Of a stretch of 64,000 nucleotides of DNA, positions 54,109 to 63,342 are shown piece after piece. The notes under the pieces are model-generated. The model was not told the DNA's origin and ran no database searches. It saw only the letters and a program-made list of their open reading frames with translations. The DNA comes from an uncultured Saprospiraceae bacterium (lineage in GTDB: Bacteria > Bacteroidota > Bacteroidia > Chitinophagales > Saprospiraceae), in NCBI GenBank assembly GCA_937951615.1, contig CALFBH010000035.1, forward strand, positions 1 through 64,000, given 5' to 3'. How positions within the stretch are numbered: the stretch's first letter is position 1; every line of letters begins with the position of its first letter. The position numbers and the translations under genes were made by a program.

Positions 54109-56797
54109 AAAAAGAAAACCCAGCCCGCAATTTAAAGGCATAATTATCTATCTCTTTTGGCTTTTTATAATGCCCATAACGGTAAAAAACACCTGCGCCC
54201 AAACCAAGATAACCCAGATTCAAGACATTTATACGAATCAGATTGTCCAATGCCAACCCGCTTTCATAATAACCTTTATCCAGCGTATCAAAATTTTCGC
54301 CCTCAGCAGCGGATAAGGTGGAAAAACCAATACCCTGGGCAAAAATAATATCTGGTCTGAATTTTTGAGTACGAAACAGCAGTGTTCCAAAATTGTGATA
54401 CACAAAAAGATTGGCAAAACGATCACCTAAAAATTCATATAAGCCCATGGTTTGAAAAGTATTGGCAACAAAAAAAGGTTCCCAGGCTGATGAGCGACTA
54501 CCATTCCCATTAAAGAGTAATGGATAAGGTGTATCGCCACGCACCATCCCGCCTTCCAGCCAGATAAAAGTCTGACCAAGTCGCTTCAATTTAAAATCAG
54601 CTTCCAGTGCCACGACCAGTCGATGAAAGTCGAGTTGTCCGTCTAGCACATCGGGTAGTCCTTTGGTGTAAAACACATTTAAAACAGGAAAAGGCGTCAG
54701 GGAAGGTACCCGCCGACCATTCAATTTGATATATTGTTCCTTGAAGGCATAACGAGCATTGGCATGAAAAGCGGTATAAGAAAACGCAGATACCCGCCCT
54801 ATAGAATCCTGCAATGAAGGATTAGTATAAAGCGATTTTTGCTGAGAATGGCTGCCGCCCAATTGCAATTTCATATAACGTATTGGACGAACACCAACCG
54901 AGACGCTGTACCGCTGAATAGAATCCAGTCGCTCAGCCTGCAACCCACGCTGAAAAGTCGCTGGTGAAGGCACATAATTGACGGGATAATTTGCTTGATA
55001 AACCAATCCTGGCTCCCGCAAATCATTGAAATACTCCAATTTGATTTCTGGCTCATAACGACTGTCGGGATGCCGAAGTCGGAAATCTGCGCCGTATTTC
55101 CAGGCTTTATCTTTTGTGCCATAGCCAACATATCCGCCAAGGCTGATAAAACGGGAAATCGCGTCGCTGCTATGCAAGCCCAATCCAATTCGCGTGCCTT
55201 CGTAGTTGTTATTATTCAACAGGCGAGGAAGGTCTACCGCGACTTTGCCAAACTGAATTTGATTATTGGTGATTAGATTTTCGGAGAGTTTTGTCAGTGC
55301 ATCCAGATTAGCTTCCTTGCCAATCGAATCGACAAACTGATAGGATTGTTTTTCTTTTTGGGTCAATGGCTCAATGCGGGCTTCCGCCCAATAGTCTTCC
55401 TGTTTTTTAATGGCTTCAGGAGGCATGACTACTGCATCTATGCCAAAATCTTTCCGACTGATGTCTGGTTCAATTTCTATGTCTTTAAAATAACTTTTTC
55501 CATTCAGGTACATGTCTGTAGAAGGCAAAGGTACGCCGTGCCATTGAACTTCAAAATTGAGCTGACTGGGAAACCACTGCTCCTGCACAAAGCTATATTG
55601 CTGTTCAATTTTCAGGTGGGCTTTATTGATTTGGGCAGGTTCAGCGATTACATTCTGGACGGCATAACGATTGGTATTGATATACAAAACGCCTTTTAAA
55701 CCTTCAAAATTGGCTTTTTTCTTAGGTTGAAAACTAATGACAAAAATGGTGTCTTGCTGACGAAAAAGCGTATCCTCTTCCAGTCGAAAGCGATAAAATT
55801 GTGTACTGCCCCGACTAATAGGATTGATATAATCTTTGCCCAACAAAGGAATATGTGATTTGTAAAATGAAAAAGGCTGAATATCAGTTGCCAAAGCCAC
55901 AATCGCCGGATTTTGTAGACCAGACACTCGACTTGCTAAGACTGTTTCCTCGCTTTTATCGGGTCGAATGAAGATACGTTCCGTGACGGATTCAAGAATC
56001 ATCAGGTGATATTGGTCAAAATTGGCTTGTGCAGATGTTGCATCTATTCTTGTCTGCTGGTCTTTTTCCGCATTCCTACCTTTTACGCGACGCTGAATAT
56101 ACTGAGTAGAGTCGAACGTTGTATTGGCAACAAATTTATTATAAGAAGTGTATTTAAAAGAACGGACTTTTTCAGGATTGTTGATGCGTTTGTTTTGTAC
56201 GGCTTTGCGAATGATGCGATGAGCAGGATTTTCTCCGGCAATCACGACAATTTCACCTAGCATCAATTCGTCCTGCTCCATTTCAATGCTAAGGAAATCT
56301 TCACCTTCAACAGAGATCGTTTTAGTTTTATAACCAATGTAAATGAGGCTTAGCTCGCGGATAGGTTCATCGCTGTTCAAGTCAAATTTTCCATCAATGT
56401 CAGTAGTTGTACCCTGTGTTACTTGCTGATTGATGATGATATTGACAAAAGCGAGATTTTCCTTGGTTTTTGCATCTTTGACTTTTCCGTTGATTTGGAA
56501 GGATTGGGCTTGAGCAGTAATGCAGAGGAGGAAAAGCAAACTAAGGCTTAAAAAAGAATAAGTTGCTATGCATTTTTTAAATTGAATAGCAATATCCCCC
56601 TTTGGAGGGGGCGGAGGTGGAGGACAACTGAACAAAATTGACCGATATTTCAGCCCCTGCGCCAGCGGGGGATATTTCAGCAACTTTGTAAATGTATATC
56701 TCAGTTTTAAAAAAGAAGATTTTGCCTGTTTTACAAAAAGGTTGGGTTTGTCAGAATAGCTATAGGAACTTAATAGAAAGGCAGCAATTTTTTTCAT
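54107..56797 (-). CDS. DUF5686 / carboxypeptidase-regulatory-like outer-membrane protein
   Basis: A surface beta-barrel protein of up to 896 residues. A carboxypeptidase-regulatory-like beta-sandwich (about 98-190; INGKVKDAKTKENLAFVNII) is followed by the DUF5686 part with barrel strands to the C-terminal YAFKLRAGFSF. The real start is unclear. The signal peptide is at about 75-97 (YSFLSLSLLFLLCITAQAQ). The frame upstream has MKKIAAFLLSS at 56797 and then crosses an intergenic-type palindromic segment, giving SCPPPPPPP. Either that segment has inserted into the 5' end or translation begins later; no ATG/GTG/TTG is close to the signal peptide. Confidence 0.85.
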   Translation of the reverse strand: MKKIAAFLLSSYSYSDKPNLFVKQAKSSFLKLRYTFTKLLKYPPLAQGLKYRSILFSCPPPPPPPKGDIAIQFKKCIATYSFLSLSLLFLLCITAQAQSFQINGKVKDAKTKENLAFVNIIINQQVTQGTTTDIDGKFDLNSDEPIRELSLIYIGYKTKTISVEGEDFLSIEMEQDELMLGEIVVIAGENPAHRIIRKAVQNKRINNPEKVRSFKYTSYNKFVANTTFDSTQYIQRRVKGRNAEKDQQTRIDATSAQANFDQYHLMILESVTERIFIRPDKSEETVLASRVSGLQNPAIVALATDIQPFSFYKSHIPLLGKDYINPISRGSTQFYRFRLEEDTLFRQQDTIFVISFQPKKKANFEGLKGVLYINTNRYAVQNVIAEPAQINKAHLKIEQQYSFVQEQWFPSQLNFEVQWHGVPLPSTDMYLNGKSYFKDIEIEPDISRKDFGIDAVVMPPEAIKKQEDYWAEARIEPLTQKEKQSYQFVDSIGKEANLDALTKLSENLITNNQIQFGKVAVDLPRLLNNNNYEGTRIGLGLHSSDAISRFISLGGYVGYGTKDKAWKYGADFRLRHPDSRYEPEIKLEYFNDLREPGLVYQANYPVNYVPSPATFQRGLQAERLDSIQRYSVSVGVRPIRYMKLQLGGSHSQQKSLYTNPSLQDSIGRVSAFSYTAFHANARYAFKEQYIKLNGRRVPSLTPFPVLNVFYTKGLPDVLDGQLDFHRLVVALEADFKLKRLGQTFIWLEGGMVRGDTPYPLLFNGNGSRSSAWEPFFVANTFQTMGLYEFLGDRFANLFVYHNFGTLLFRTQKFRPDIIFAQGIGFSTLSAAEGENFDTLDKGYYESGLALDNLIRINVLNLGYLGLGAGVFYRYGHYKKPKEIDNYAFKLRAGFSF
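56575..56690. repeat. Palindromic elements in the 5' part of the DUF5686 gene
   Basis: TCCCCCTTTGGAGGGGGCGG at 56593-56612 (palindromic CCCCCTTTGGAGGGGG) and CAGCCCCTGCGCCAGCGGGG near 56651-56672. Such elements usually occur between genes; here they lie inside an open frame. Confidence 0.6.
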
Positions 56798-56845
56798 ACT
56801 TTATAATACGTAAAAAGAGTAGATTTAATTGTCTGCGGCAATTTT

Positions 56846-56870
56846 CTCGCAAAGGCGCGAAGGCGCAAAG
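56846..56870. repeat. CTCGCAAAGGCGC repeat
   Basis: CTCGCAAAGGCGCGAAGGCG and CAAAG (56846-56870) are related to the 19.9-kb repeat; a single copy upstream of the DUF5686 gene and downstream of DUF72. Confidence 0.55.
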
Positions 56871-56883
56871 ATTTTATTTGAAG

Positions 56884-57813
56884 TTAAAACAAACGCATCT
56901 GCCCACCGGGCATAGTTTCAATTTCCCGCCCATCCAAAGTCGGAACATGGATATTCAACTGACAATGCTCATTCATCTTTTCAATAAAATAAGCAGCCAG
57001 TTGTGGAGCAAGAATATTGTCAGGTTCATGCGGGAAGAAAAAAACACGTTGCAAACCTTGTTCAAACCAATTTTTTAGCCGATCCACCCAGGCATCTATG
57101 CGTGTATAGTCGGTCGGATGCAAAGCATTGCCTACAAAACGAATCAGTGTCGTGTCAGTAGTGAGTCGTTGGTGCAGCACATCCCGCCGCCCAGCAACAT
57201 CCGTGATGACAAGGCTGATATTCAGACCTTCCAGAGCTGCGCTCAATACTTCTATTTTCTCCGGCACATCAAACCAACTTTCATGCCGCAACTCAATAGA
57301 TAAAGGAATATGGTTAGGAAATTTTTGCAAAAAAGTCTTCAGCAATTCCAGTCGGTCAAAACCAAAATAGGGCGGCAATTGCATAAAGCAGCAGCCCATC
57401 TTTTTATTCAGTTGGGCAATATTCTCACAAAAAAGCAAAGTATAATCCTTACTCAGTCCCAAGTCGCGACTATGGCTGATGGTCTGTGGAATTTTAGGGC
57501 AAAAACGAAAATTGTCAGGCGTGGTATCTCGCCATTTTTGGACAGTTTCGATGGTCGGAATACGATAATGTGTGGTGTTCAGTTCAATCGTACCAAACTG
57601 TCGGGAGTAGTGGTGCAAAAAATCTTTCGCCTTGGTTTTTAGTGGATAAACCGACCCGATCCATTCCTTCATATTCCAGCCTGTACAGCCGATATAAAGC
57701 TGAGGTGCATCCTCGGTTTTTGGCAATCGGGCGAGTAGGGGAGAAGTGCCTGCGGCGTCAGCCGGAAGCGTGAAATCTACTTGATCAATATGAGCTAGTT
57801 TTCCGAATTTCAT
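56884..57813 (-). CDS. DUF72 family protein
   Basis: A 309-residue protein of the DUF72 family (TIM-barrel-like, YecE type). Conserved motifs are LYIGCTGWNMKEWIGSVYP near residue 38, FGTIELNTTHYRIP near 73, CPKIPQTISHSR near 103 and VFFFPHEPDN near 258. Function is not established. It is isolated between T9SS-related genes. Confidence 0.88.
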   Translation of the reverse strand: MKFGKLAHIDQVDFTLPADAAGTSPLLARLPKTEDAPQLYIGCTGWNMKEWIGSVYPLKTKAKDFLHHYSRQFGTIELNTTHYRIPTIETVQKWRDTTPDNFRFCPKIPQTISHSRDLGLSKDYTLLFCENIAQLNKKMGCCFMQLPPYFGFDRLELLKTFLQKFPNHIPLSIELRHESWFDVPEKIEVLSAALEGLNISLVITDVAGRRDVLHQRLTTDTTLIRFVGNALHPTDYTRIDAWVDRLKNWFEQGLQRVFFFPHEPDNILAPQLAAYFIEKMNEHCQLNIHVPTLDGREIETMPGGQMRLF

Positions 57814-57820
57814 TATAAGT

Positions 57821-58768
57821 CTAAAAAGCTCTGATGGCTCTTACTTTAAAAGAAGCATTTTTACTGCCATCAGTAGAATCTCCTGTACTAAAATAGTATG
57901 TCCATGCAGCACTAGTCCCGTAACCTTCTGTGGAACTCCAGTATATTCCACTATTACCTACTGCAGGACTATACTCATTATTTATAGGATTAGATGCGGG
58001 ATTGCCATCATTGCTTAGCACTCTTTCTATTATTACGAGTACTGCATCAATCTGTTTTAATTCTGCATGGCTTGGTAAGTACCAGTCTGTAAAACCGCCG
58101 CCATTATAATCAGCACAAAGTTGTGCAGCATAAGTCCCCCCTGTTCCTAATACGTTCACAATAGTGGTCGTGTTGGCCATTCCATTATAAAAGTCATCAG
58201 CTCCTGTGAAAGTCAATGAACCCGCCCCCCATGTAACACCATTGCCCGGATTTATATCATCAAGACTGGCTATAAGACCATGGTTGCCGTTTGCCCATAC
58301 TGCATATACAATTCCACCACCAAAAAGCTCGCCTACATAATGTTTTGTTGAGTCTTGTCTGACGCTATCTGCGATACTTGCATATAAGGCATAGGGTACA
58401 CTCAGCAATTGACTAGTGCCTGTAATCGTATAATTACTACCTCCTGTCAGGTCGTATTGTGTTTTGAGAAAATAAGGTCCGTTTCCCCAGTCAATGGCAC
58501 TGAAGTCTCCAGTGTTGACCATGCCTGTTCCTATTTCTAAAGTGACTAATCCATTGGCATTACTTACTGGGGTATGTGTTTCTGTGTAAACAGATGTTCC
58601 GCTGATTGCGCCTTGTAGGATACTGATTTGCATGCCCAATATCTGATTGGTGACTAAGGCATCATTGGCGTCTCTTATGACCGCCTGGTAACTCATTTTT
58701 TGTGGAGCTTGTCCAAAGAGAGTTAGGGAGAGTAATATTGCTGTGATTGTGGTATATGCGTTTTTCAT
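57821..58768 (-). CDS. Secreted DUF1566-like protein
   Basis: A 315-residue exported protein with a signal peptide (residues 1-20), a Bacteroidota-type N-terminal beta module (KMSYQAVIRDANDALVTNQ, about 24-135) and a C-terminal DUF1566-like/Fibrobacter-paralogue domain (about 150-315; GGGFTDWYLPSHAEL near 224, YWSSTEGYG near 275). No sorting signal is evident. It is next to a small T9SS gene on the same strand, two bases apart. Confidence 0.82.
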   Translation of the reverse strand: MKNAYTTITAILLSLTLFGQAPQKMSYQAVIRDANDALVTNQILGMQISILQGAISGTSVYTETHTPVSNANGLVTLEIGTGMVNTGDFSAIDWGNGPYFLKTQYDLTGGSNYTITGTSQLLSVPYALYASIADSVRQDSTKHYVGELFGGGIVYAVWANGNHGLIASLDDINPGNGVTWGAGSLTFTGADDFYNGMANTTTIVNVLGTGGTYAAQLCADYNGGGFTDWYLPSHAELKQIDAVLVIIERVLSNDGNPASNPINNEYSPAVGNSGIYWSSTEGYGTSAAWTYYFSTGDSTDGSKNASFKVRAIRAF

Positions 58769-58770
58769 AG

Positions 58771-59286
58771 CTATTGTTTTTTGATTATTTTGAACGTTTT
58801 TATAATGGTTTCATGGTCTATTATGGATAAAAAATAAGTAGAGGCAGGTAACTTATCTATTTTAATAGAGATATTGTTATTTTCAGTTATAAGACCACTT
58901 TTTAATAGTTTTGTATGAACGTCATAGAGTTGATATTTCAGGTTAATACGTTTTGTATGAGCTGCTTTTAAGGTTAAAAAATTTGTAGCAGGATTAGGAG
59001 AAATCGATAGTTCTATATCATCATAGGAATCGTATAATGCTGTAATAACAGAAATCTCATAAGGCTGTTGTACGCCTTCTATTACAGTATTATCCACTCC
59101 TGTATTTGTGGAATACGCAACTTGCCCCACAGTATAACTTACGGTGCCACCTGTACCAGAAACTTCTCCTCCAGTAGCAGCTACAGCATCCTGGGCATGT
59201 AAGTTTGTTGTATAAAAAAACAGGATTGATACAATTATAATCGTGAGATAGTTTATTCTAGCGTTGATCGTTTTATATGTTTTCAT
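58771..59286 (-). CDS. Small T9SS type A sorting-domain protein
   Basis: Start chosen at ATG 59286 (MKTYKTINARINYLTIIIVS), giving a 171-residue protein with a signal peptide (about 1-32). A short segment follows (VSYTVGQVAYSTNTG). The C-terminal T9SS type A sorting domain (ISPNPATNFLTLKAAH, YQLYDVHTKLLKSGLI, PASTYFLSI) makes up half of the protein. It is encoded directly before the DUF1566 gene and may be co-expressed with it. Confidence 0.8.
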   Translation of the reverse strand: MKTYKTINARINYLTIIIVSILFFYTTNLHAQDAVAATGGEVSGTGGTVSYTVGQVAYSTNTGVDNTVIEGVQQPYEISVITALYDSYDDIELSISPNPATNFLTLKAAHTKRINLKYQLYDVHTKLLKSGLITENNNISIKIDKLPASTYFLSIIDHETIIKTFKIIKKQ

Positions 59287-59317
59287 GGTTGTTTTATTTT
59301 TGAATTTGAATTTCACC

Positions 59318-60262
59318 TCACTCAATAACCACCAATTTTTCATCATGAGAAATTGTAGCAAAAATACCCAGTCCACCTTCCACATTCGAGAGAATAGACG
59401 CGGGTTGTGCAAAGGGATTTCCATTAGCCTGCGCAGCTTCCTCAAAAGTCTCTAAAAAATCGTGATAACTTTCTTCTATATGGTATAGTTTAGAAATCAG
59501 CGTATCGCCGACCACATAATCAAAAGCAGTTCCAAACACCACATCATCGCCATCAAAAAAGCGGTCATTCACCTCAAAAGACAGGTCGCTTTCACCAATT
59601 TTATTAATGGTGAACCGATAATAATTGTCTGTACCAGTATTGTCTGTAAACCAGGTAAGCACAGCAGCGAGGGTGTCACTTTCGTTAAAATTATAAACAG
59701 TACTATCAATCGGCACAGCTTCTAGCAAAGTTGCACTGGCAAAGACATTCCGTTCATTGGAAGCATTAATTTCAATAGAAAAAATACCGCCATAATCAGC
59801 AGGTACGATATAAGGATGCCCGTAATTATAAATTTTACCAGAGGATAAATCAAAATAAATACCTTCTTCCAGTGTATAATCCATGCCGTTATGCTTAACA
59901 ACTACTGTCGCGCCTTTTGCTAGTCCCAGCAATTCTATGACACCGATAAAACCATTGACTTCATTCATGGCGGCTGTATCGCCTTCAACCTGTTGTAGTA
60001 GTTGAGATAGAGGAATACTAAAAGTCTGTCCGTTATCCGTTAAAGTGACTAAAGTATTTTCATCAAGTGGACTAGGGCTTGGTAGTTCGGTATAACTGAG
60101 GCTCTCCGTCAGCAATGCACGAAGGGGCTGACCTGGCTCAATATAACTTTCGACTACAATTTCGCTTTCATATTCTGGCAAATTGACCTGAATATTTTTT
60201 TCCAAATCGCAGGAAGATGTCAACAACACAAAACCGAACAAAAATGGGAGTAATTTATACAT
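59318..60262 (-). CDS. DUF4249 family lipoprotein
   Basis: A 314-residue outer-membrane lipoprotein: signal with lipobox LTSSC at about residue 18. The DUF4249 beta-rich body begins with VNLPEYESEIVVESYIEPGQ near 27 and ends with EGGLGIFATISHDEKLVV. In Bacteroidota, DUF4249 genes normally follow a TonB-dependent receptor gene, but none is adjacent here. A hairpin terminator lies upstream, belonging to sucC. Confidence 0.85.
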   Translation of the reverse strand: MYKLLPFLFGFVLLTSSCDLEKNIQVNLPEYESEIVVESYIEPGQPLRALLTESLSYTELPSPSPLDENTLVTLTDNGQTFSIPLSQLLQQVEGDTAAMNEVNGFIGVIELLGLAKGATVVVKHNGMDYTLEEGIYFDLSSGKIYNYGHPYIVPADYGGIFSIEINASNERNVFASATLLEAVPIDSTVYNFNESDTLAAVLTWFTDNTGTDNYYRFTINKIGESDLSFEVNDRFFDGDDVVFGTAFDYVVGDTLISKLYHIEESYHDFLETFEEAAQANGNPFAQPASILSNVEGGLGIFATISHDEKLVVIE

Positions 60263-60298
60263 AGTTTATTGTTTGTAGAGTATGTCTAAAAGAAAAGT

Positions 60299-60340
60299 AA
60301 AACGACAGTTGAGAAGCGTGTTCTTAACTGTCGTTTTATA
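60299..60340 (-). terminator. Terminator of sucC
   Basis: AAAACGACAGTT (60299-60310) and its exact reverse complement AACTGTCGTTTT (60326-60337), with an A/T tail on both sides. Confidence 0.8.
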
Positions 60341-60367
60341 TATCAAAAATTATACCTTAATGTTAAG

Positions 60368-60450
60368 ACTAATTGTATGATTGTGGAATTGTGTGATTGT
60401 AAAATCATCCCAATTACTAATACCCCAATACCCAATTACCCCATATCACC
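60368..60450. repeat. STRR-like arrays, ATTGTGNA and CCCAATA families
   Basis: TTGTATGATTGTGGAATTG units, then CCCAATTACTAATACCCCAA and CCCAATTACCCC units, running up to the sucC stop codon. Confidence 0.6.
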
Positions 60451-61636
60451 CAATCACCTTCTTCACCAAATCTGCAGCTTCTTGCAACAGCGTGGCTGAG
60501 TGTACTTCAAGTCCTGATTCATCAATAATGGTTTTCGCAATATCAGCATTTGTACCTTGCAGACGGACAATAATCGGTACCTTGATGTCTCCAATGTTTT
60601 TATACGCATCCACAACACCTTGCGCTACACGGTCGCAACGCACAATTCCACCAAAGATATTAATCAAAATAGCTTTAACTGCTGGGTCACGGAGGATAAT
60701 TCGGAAAGCCTGTTCCACTCGTGCCGCATCTGCTGTACCGCCTACATCAAGGAAGTTAGCTGGCTCACCACCAGATAATTTGATGATGTCCATCGTTGCC
60801 ATTGCAAGTCCCGCGCCATTGACCATGCAGCCTACATTACCGTCCAAATTGACGAAATTCAAGCCATAACTTCTAGCTTCTACTTCCGTCGCGTCTTCCT
60901 CACTGGTATCGCGTAGCTCGGCTAGATCGGCATGACGAAATAGTGCATTATCATCCAAAGATACTTTGCAATCTACGGCTACAATGCGGTCATCGCTCGT
61001 ATGCAGACAAGGATTGATTTCAAACATGCTGGAATCGCTTTGCACAAAAGCCTTGTACAATTTAGCAATGAACTTAGACATTGCCTTCATCGCTACGCCA
61101 GACAAACCTAAGTTGAACGCAACCTTGCGCAACTGAAAAGACTGTATGCCTAACATTGGATCAATATACTCCTTATGTACTAGCTCTGGTGTTTCTTCAG
61201 CAACCTTCTCAATGTCCATTCCACCTTCTGTAGAATAAATAATGACATTCTGCTTGCGCCCCCGATCCATCAGGATAGAAACATAATATTCTTTATTGTC
61301 TTCAAATTTACCAATATAAGCATCTTCTGCCACCAGTATTTTGCTGACTAATTTGCCAGGACCTTCGAGTCCACCAGGTGTTTGAGGTGTTTTTAGCATC
61401 ATGCCGAGGATATTGCCTGCATGTTCGCGGACATCCGCTTCATTTTTAGCAATCTTCACACCACCGCCTTTACCGCGTCCACCTGCATGAATCTGCGCTT
61501 TGATGACGGTAACGTCAGTTTTAAGTTGTTTTGCTGCGGCTACTGCTTCTTCCACAGTTGTAGCAACAATACCTTCCTGTATTTCTACGCCAAAACTTTT
61601 GAGTAGATCTTTGCCTTGATATTCGTGTAAATTCAT
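60446..61636 (-). CDS. sucC: Succinate-CoA ligase (ADP-forming), beta subunit
   Basis: The TCA-cycle enzyme subunit that carries the nucleotide-binding ATP-grasp domain. Start chosen at ATG 61636 (MNLHEYQGKDLLKSFGV), matching the family; the earlier frame adds seven residues. Key motifs are AQIHAGGRGKGGGVKIAK (near 47), the C-terminal CoA-ligase part (ILINIFGGIVRCDRVAQGV near 310) and VRLQGTNADIAKTIIDESGL. 396 residues, normal. The alpha subunit (sucD) is not adjacent, as is usual in many Bacteroidota. Confidence 0.97.
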   Translation of the reverse strand: MNLHEYQGKDLLKSFGVEIQEGIVATTVEEAVAAAKQLKTDVTVIKAQIHAGGRGKGGGVKIAKNEADVREHAGNILGMMLKTPQTPGGLEGPGKLVSKILVAEDAYIGKFEDNKEYYVSILMDRGRKQNVIIYSTEGGMDIEKVAEETPELVHKEYIDPMLGIQSFQLRKVAFNLGLSGVAMKAMSKFIAKLYKAFVQSDSSMFEINPCLHTSDDRIVAVDCKVSLDDNALFRHADLAELRDTSEEDATEVEARSYGLNFVNLDGNVGCMVNGAGLAMATMDIIKLSGGEPANFLDVGGTADAARVEQAFRIILRDPAVKAILINIFGGIVRCDRVAQGVVDAYKNIGDIKVPIIVRLQGTNADIAKTIIDESGLEVHSATLLQEAADLVKKVIG

Positions 61637-61954
61637 TGTATTTAATTTAGGTCGCAAAAGTAGGCTTTTTAGGAATGATAAAAAAATAAGTTCCTGATTT
61701 CAGGCGAATTATTTTGTTGCCAGGCGAGGCATTCAAACATGCGCTATGCCTTAGCATAGTAAGTGTTTGGATAACGAAGTATGGCGGCAAAAGAATCGCA
61801 TGAAAACGGCATATTATTTTTTTATCATTCCTCATTGGGCTTTTTGAAATCGTTTTACCTATTTTTGTCGAGTACCTAGCAAAGCCACTAAGAAGAGAGA
61901 TCACTTCGTTGTGAGAAGAGAGATTTTTGCGAAAAAAACAATTTGATGTGTCTA

Positions 61955-61992
61955 GTCTATTCATCATTTATCGTTCATCATTCATCATTAAA
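61955..61992. repeat. STRR-like array, TTCATCA family
   Basis: TTCATCATTTATCGTTCATC then ATTCATCATTAAATC leading into the unknown 350-residue gene; the same units occur before ppk2 (42361-42380). Confidence 0.6.
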
Positions 61993-62000
61993 TCAAGCTT

Positions 62001-63053
62001 GTGGAAGAAAAATTAATGTCTAAAAAGAAGCCGAACTTTACTGTCAATGCGCAATTGAGCGACTATTTGAAAGCATATAATCGGAACATTAAAATCCCTA
62101 TCTTTTATGATGACTTATTGCGGTTTTCCAGTTCAGTGAAAGTGATGGATGATAGTGGAGAAGACACACTCTGGGTACGCGCTTACTACGATGAATACGA
62201 CCGCGACGACATAGAATACAGTCTGAAAAAAGTGTATACCATACTCTTATCCGATGGAGGAGAAGAGACCATTCAATACCTCACAATAGATGCGATTGAT
62301 TATTGTACCTTTGGTAATTCTAAGCCATTTCGGGTCAAAGTACGGAATATTTTGAATGACAATTACACCTATTTGTATGTCAAACGTGCTGATGCTTCCC
62401 GTGTGTATGGGCTTGAGTTGGAACATATTTTATCTCCGAATCGCATTAACTTTCTAGTCTATAAAAGCACTTTAATCGAAGAGCATATTGCAGGAATTCC
62501 TGGCGACGAATTTATCAAACGTGATCTCGATACCCTTAGTGAACGGGCAAAATCGCAAATTGCTAAAGAGTTTGTGAAATTCAATGAACGCTGCATGATG
62601 CGCCTGCTGGGAGACATGCGTTCCTATAATTACGTCATCATTCCCATTCACGATTTTGATAATGTCATTTATAAAATAAGAGCCATAGACTTCGACCAGC
62701 AATGCTTTGAAGGCAATTTGAAAGTATATAAACCCCAGTTTTTTAAAGAAAATCGAGCAATGGTCAATCTGGTCCGCGAAAAACTACAAGACAGTTCTGT
62801 TGAGCAATACAAAAAGGAAGAACGCTCCGTCATGGCAAAACGCATCATCAGCAGCCACGACCGCATCAAAGACGTCATGGAATGTATGGTCGAAGACACC
62901 ATTTCCCTACCAGAAAAAATCAAAACCCTAAAACTACAACTACAAGATTTCACCACAGATTCCAAATTCAAACACTGCACGACTATGGGACAAGTCGTAC
63001 AAGTCGCCCTGGATTTTGTACAAAGAAATTATGAGAATGTCTTTGATAGGTGA
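62001..63053 (+). CDS. Conserved hypothetical protein
   Basis: A 350-residue soluble protein, starting at GTG 62001 or more probably ATG 62016 (MSKKKPNFTVNAQLSDYLKA). The N-terminal part (about 20-130) is beta-rich with many charged residues (LWVRAYYDEYDRDDIEYSLK). The C-terminal half is helical, with the strings MMRLLGDMRSYNYVIIPIHD and YKIRAIDFDQQCFEG; the last faintly recalls the DFG region of kinase-like folds, but there is no convincing kinase signature. Role unknown. The next gene, 290 bases downstream on the same strand, is a TIR effector. Confidence 0.65.
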   Translation: MEEKLMSKKKPNFTVNAQLSDYLKAYNRNIKIPIFYDDLLRFSSSVKVMDDSGEDTLWVRAYYDEYDRDDIEYSLKKVYTILLSDGGEETIQYLTIDAIDYCTFGNSKPFRVKVRNILNDNYTYLYVKRADASRVYGLELEHILSPNRINFLVYKSTLIEEHIAGIPGDEFIKRDLDTLSERAKSQIAKEFVKFNERCMMRLLGDMRSYNYVIIPIHDFDNVIYKIRAIDFDQQCFEGNLKVYKPQFFKENRAMVNLVREKLQDSSVEQYKKEERSVMAKRIISSHDRIKDVMECMVEDTISLPEKIKTLKLQLQDFTTDSKFKHCTTMGQVVQVALDFVQRNYENVFDR

Positions 63054-63100
63054 TTTCCATTCAGAGTTAAGTTAAAATAAAACTCTTTCTTCTACTGAAA

Positions 63101-63142
63101 CTTAAAGCAACCACCTTTTTAGAGGACGCCGATTGCTTTAAG
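63101..63142. terminator. Possible terminator after the unknown gene
   Basis: CTTAAAGCAA (63101-63110) pairs with TTGCTTTAAG (63133-63142). No strong T run follows, so it may be only a hairpin. Confidence 0.35.
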
Positions 63143-63342
63143 AATACCAAATTTACTTTGCTTTTAGTACAAATAGTTGTATTTATTTGTTTTGGGTGTT
63201 CTCGTATAGGTTGTAAAAAGTGAGTTTATCCACATATTGTTGATAAATTTATCTCTGTAAGTGAAACTATATTTTTATTTTTACTGTTGAAATATTTGTT
63301 TTTGGTTTTATTGCAAATTATTTTTAACAAAAAAATATAAAT

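Noticed and set aside
62640-62720. Kinase-like DFG motif in the 350-residue protein
   Set aside because: Only IDFDQQ recalls DFG; no glycine loop or catalytic HRD-type motif is visible, so no kinase call is made.
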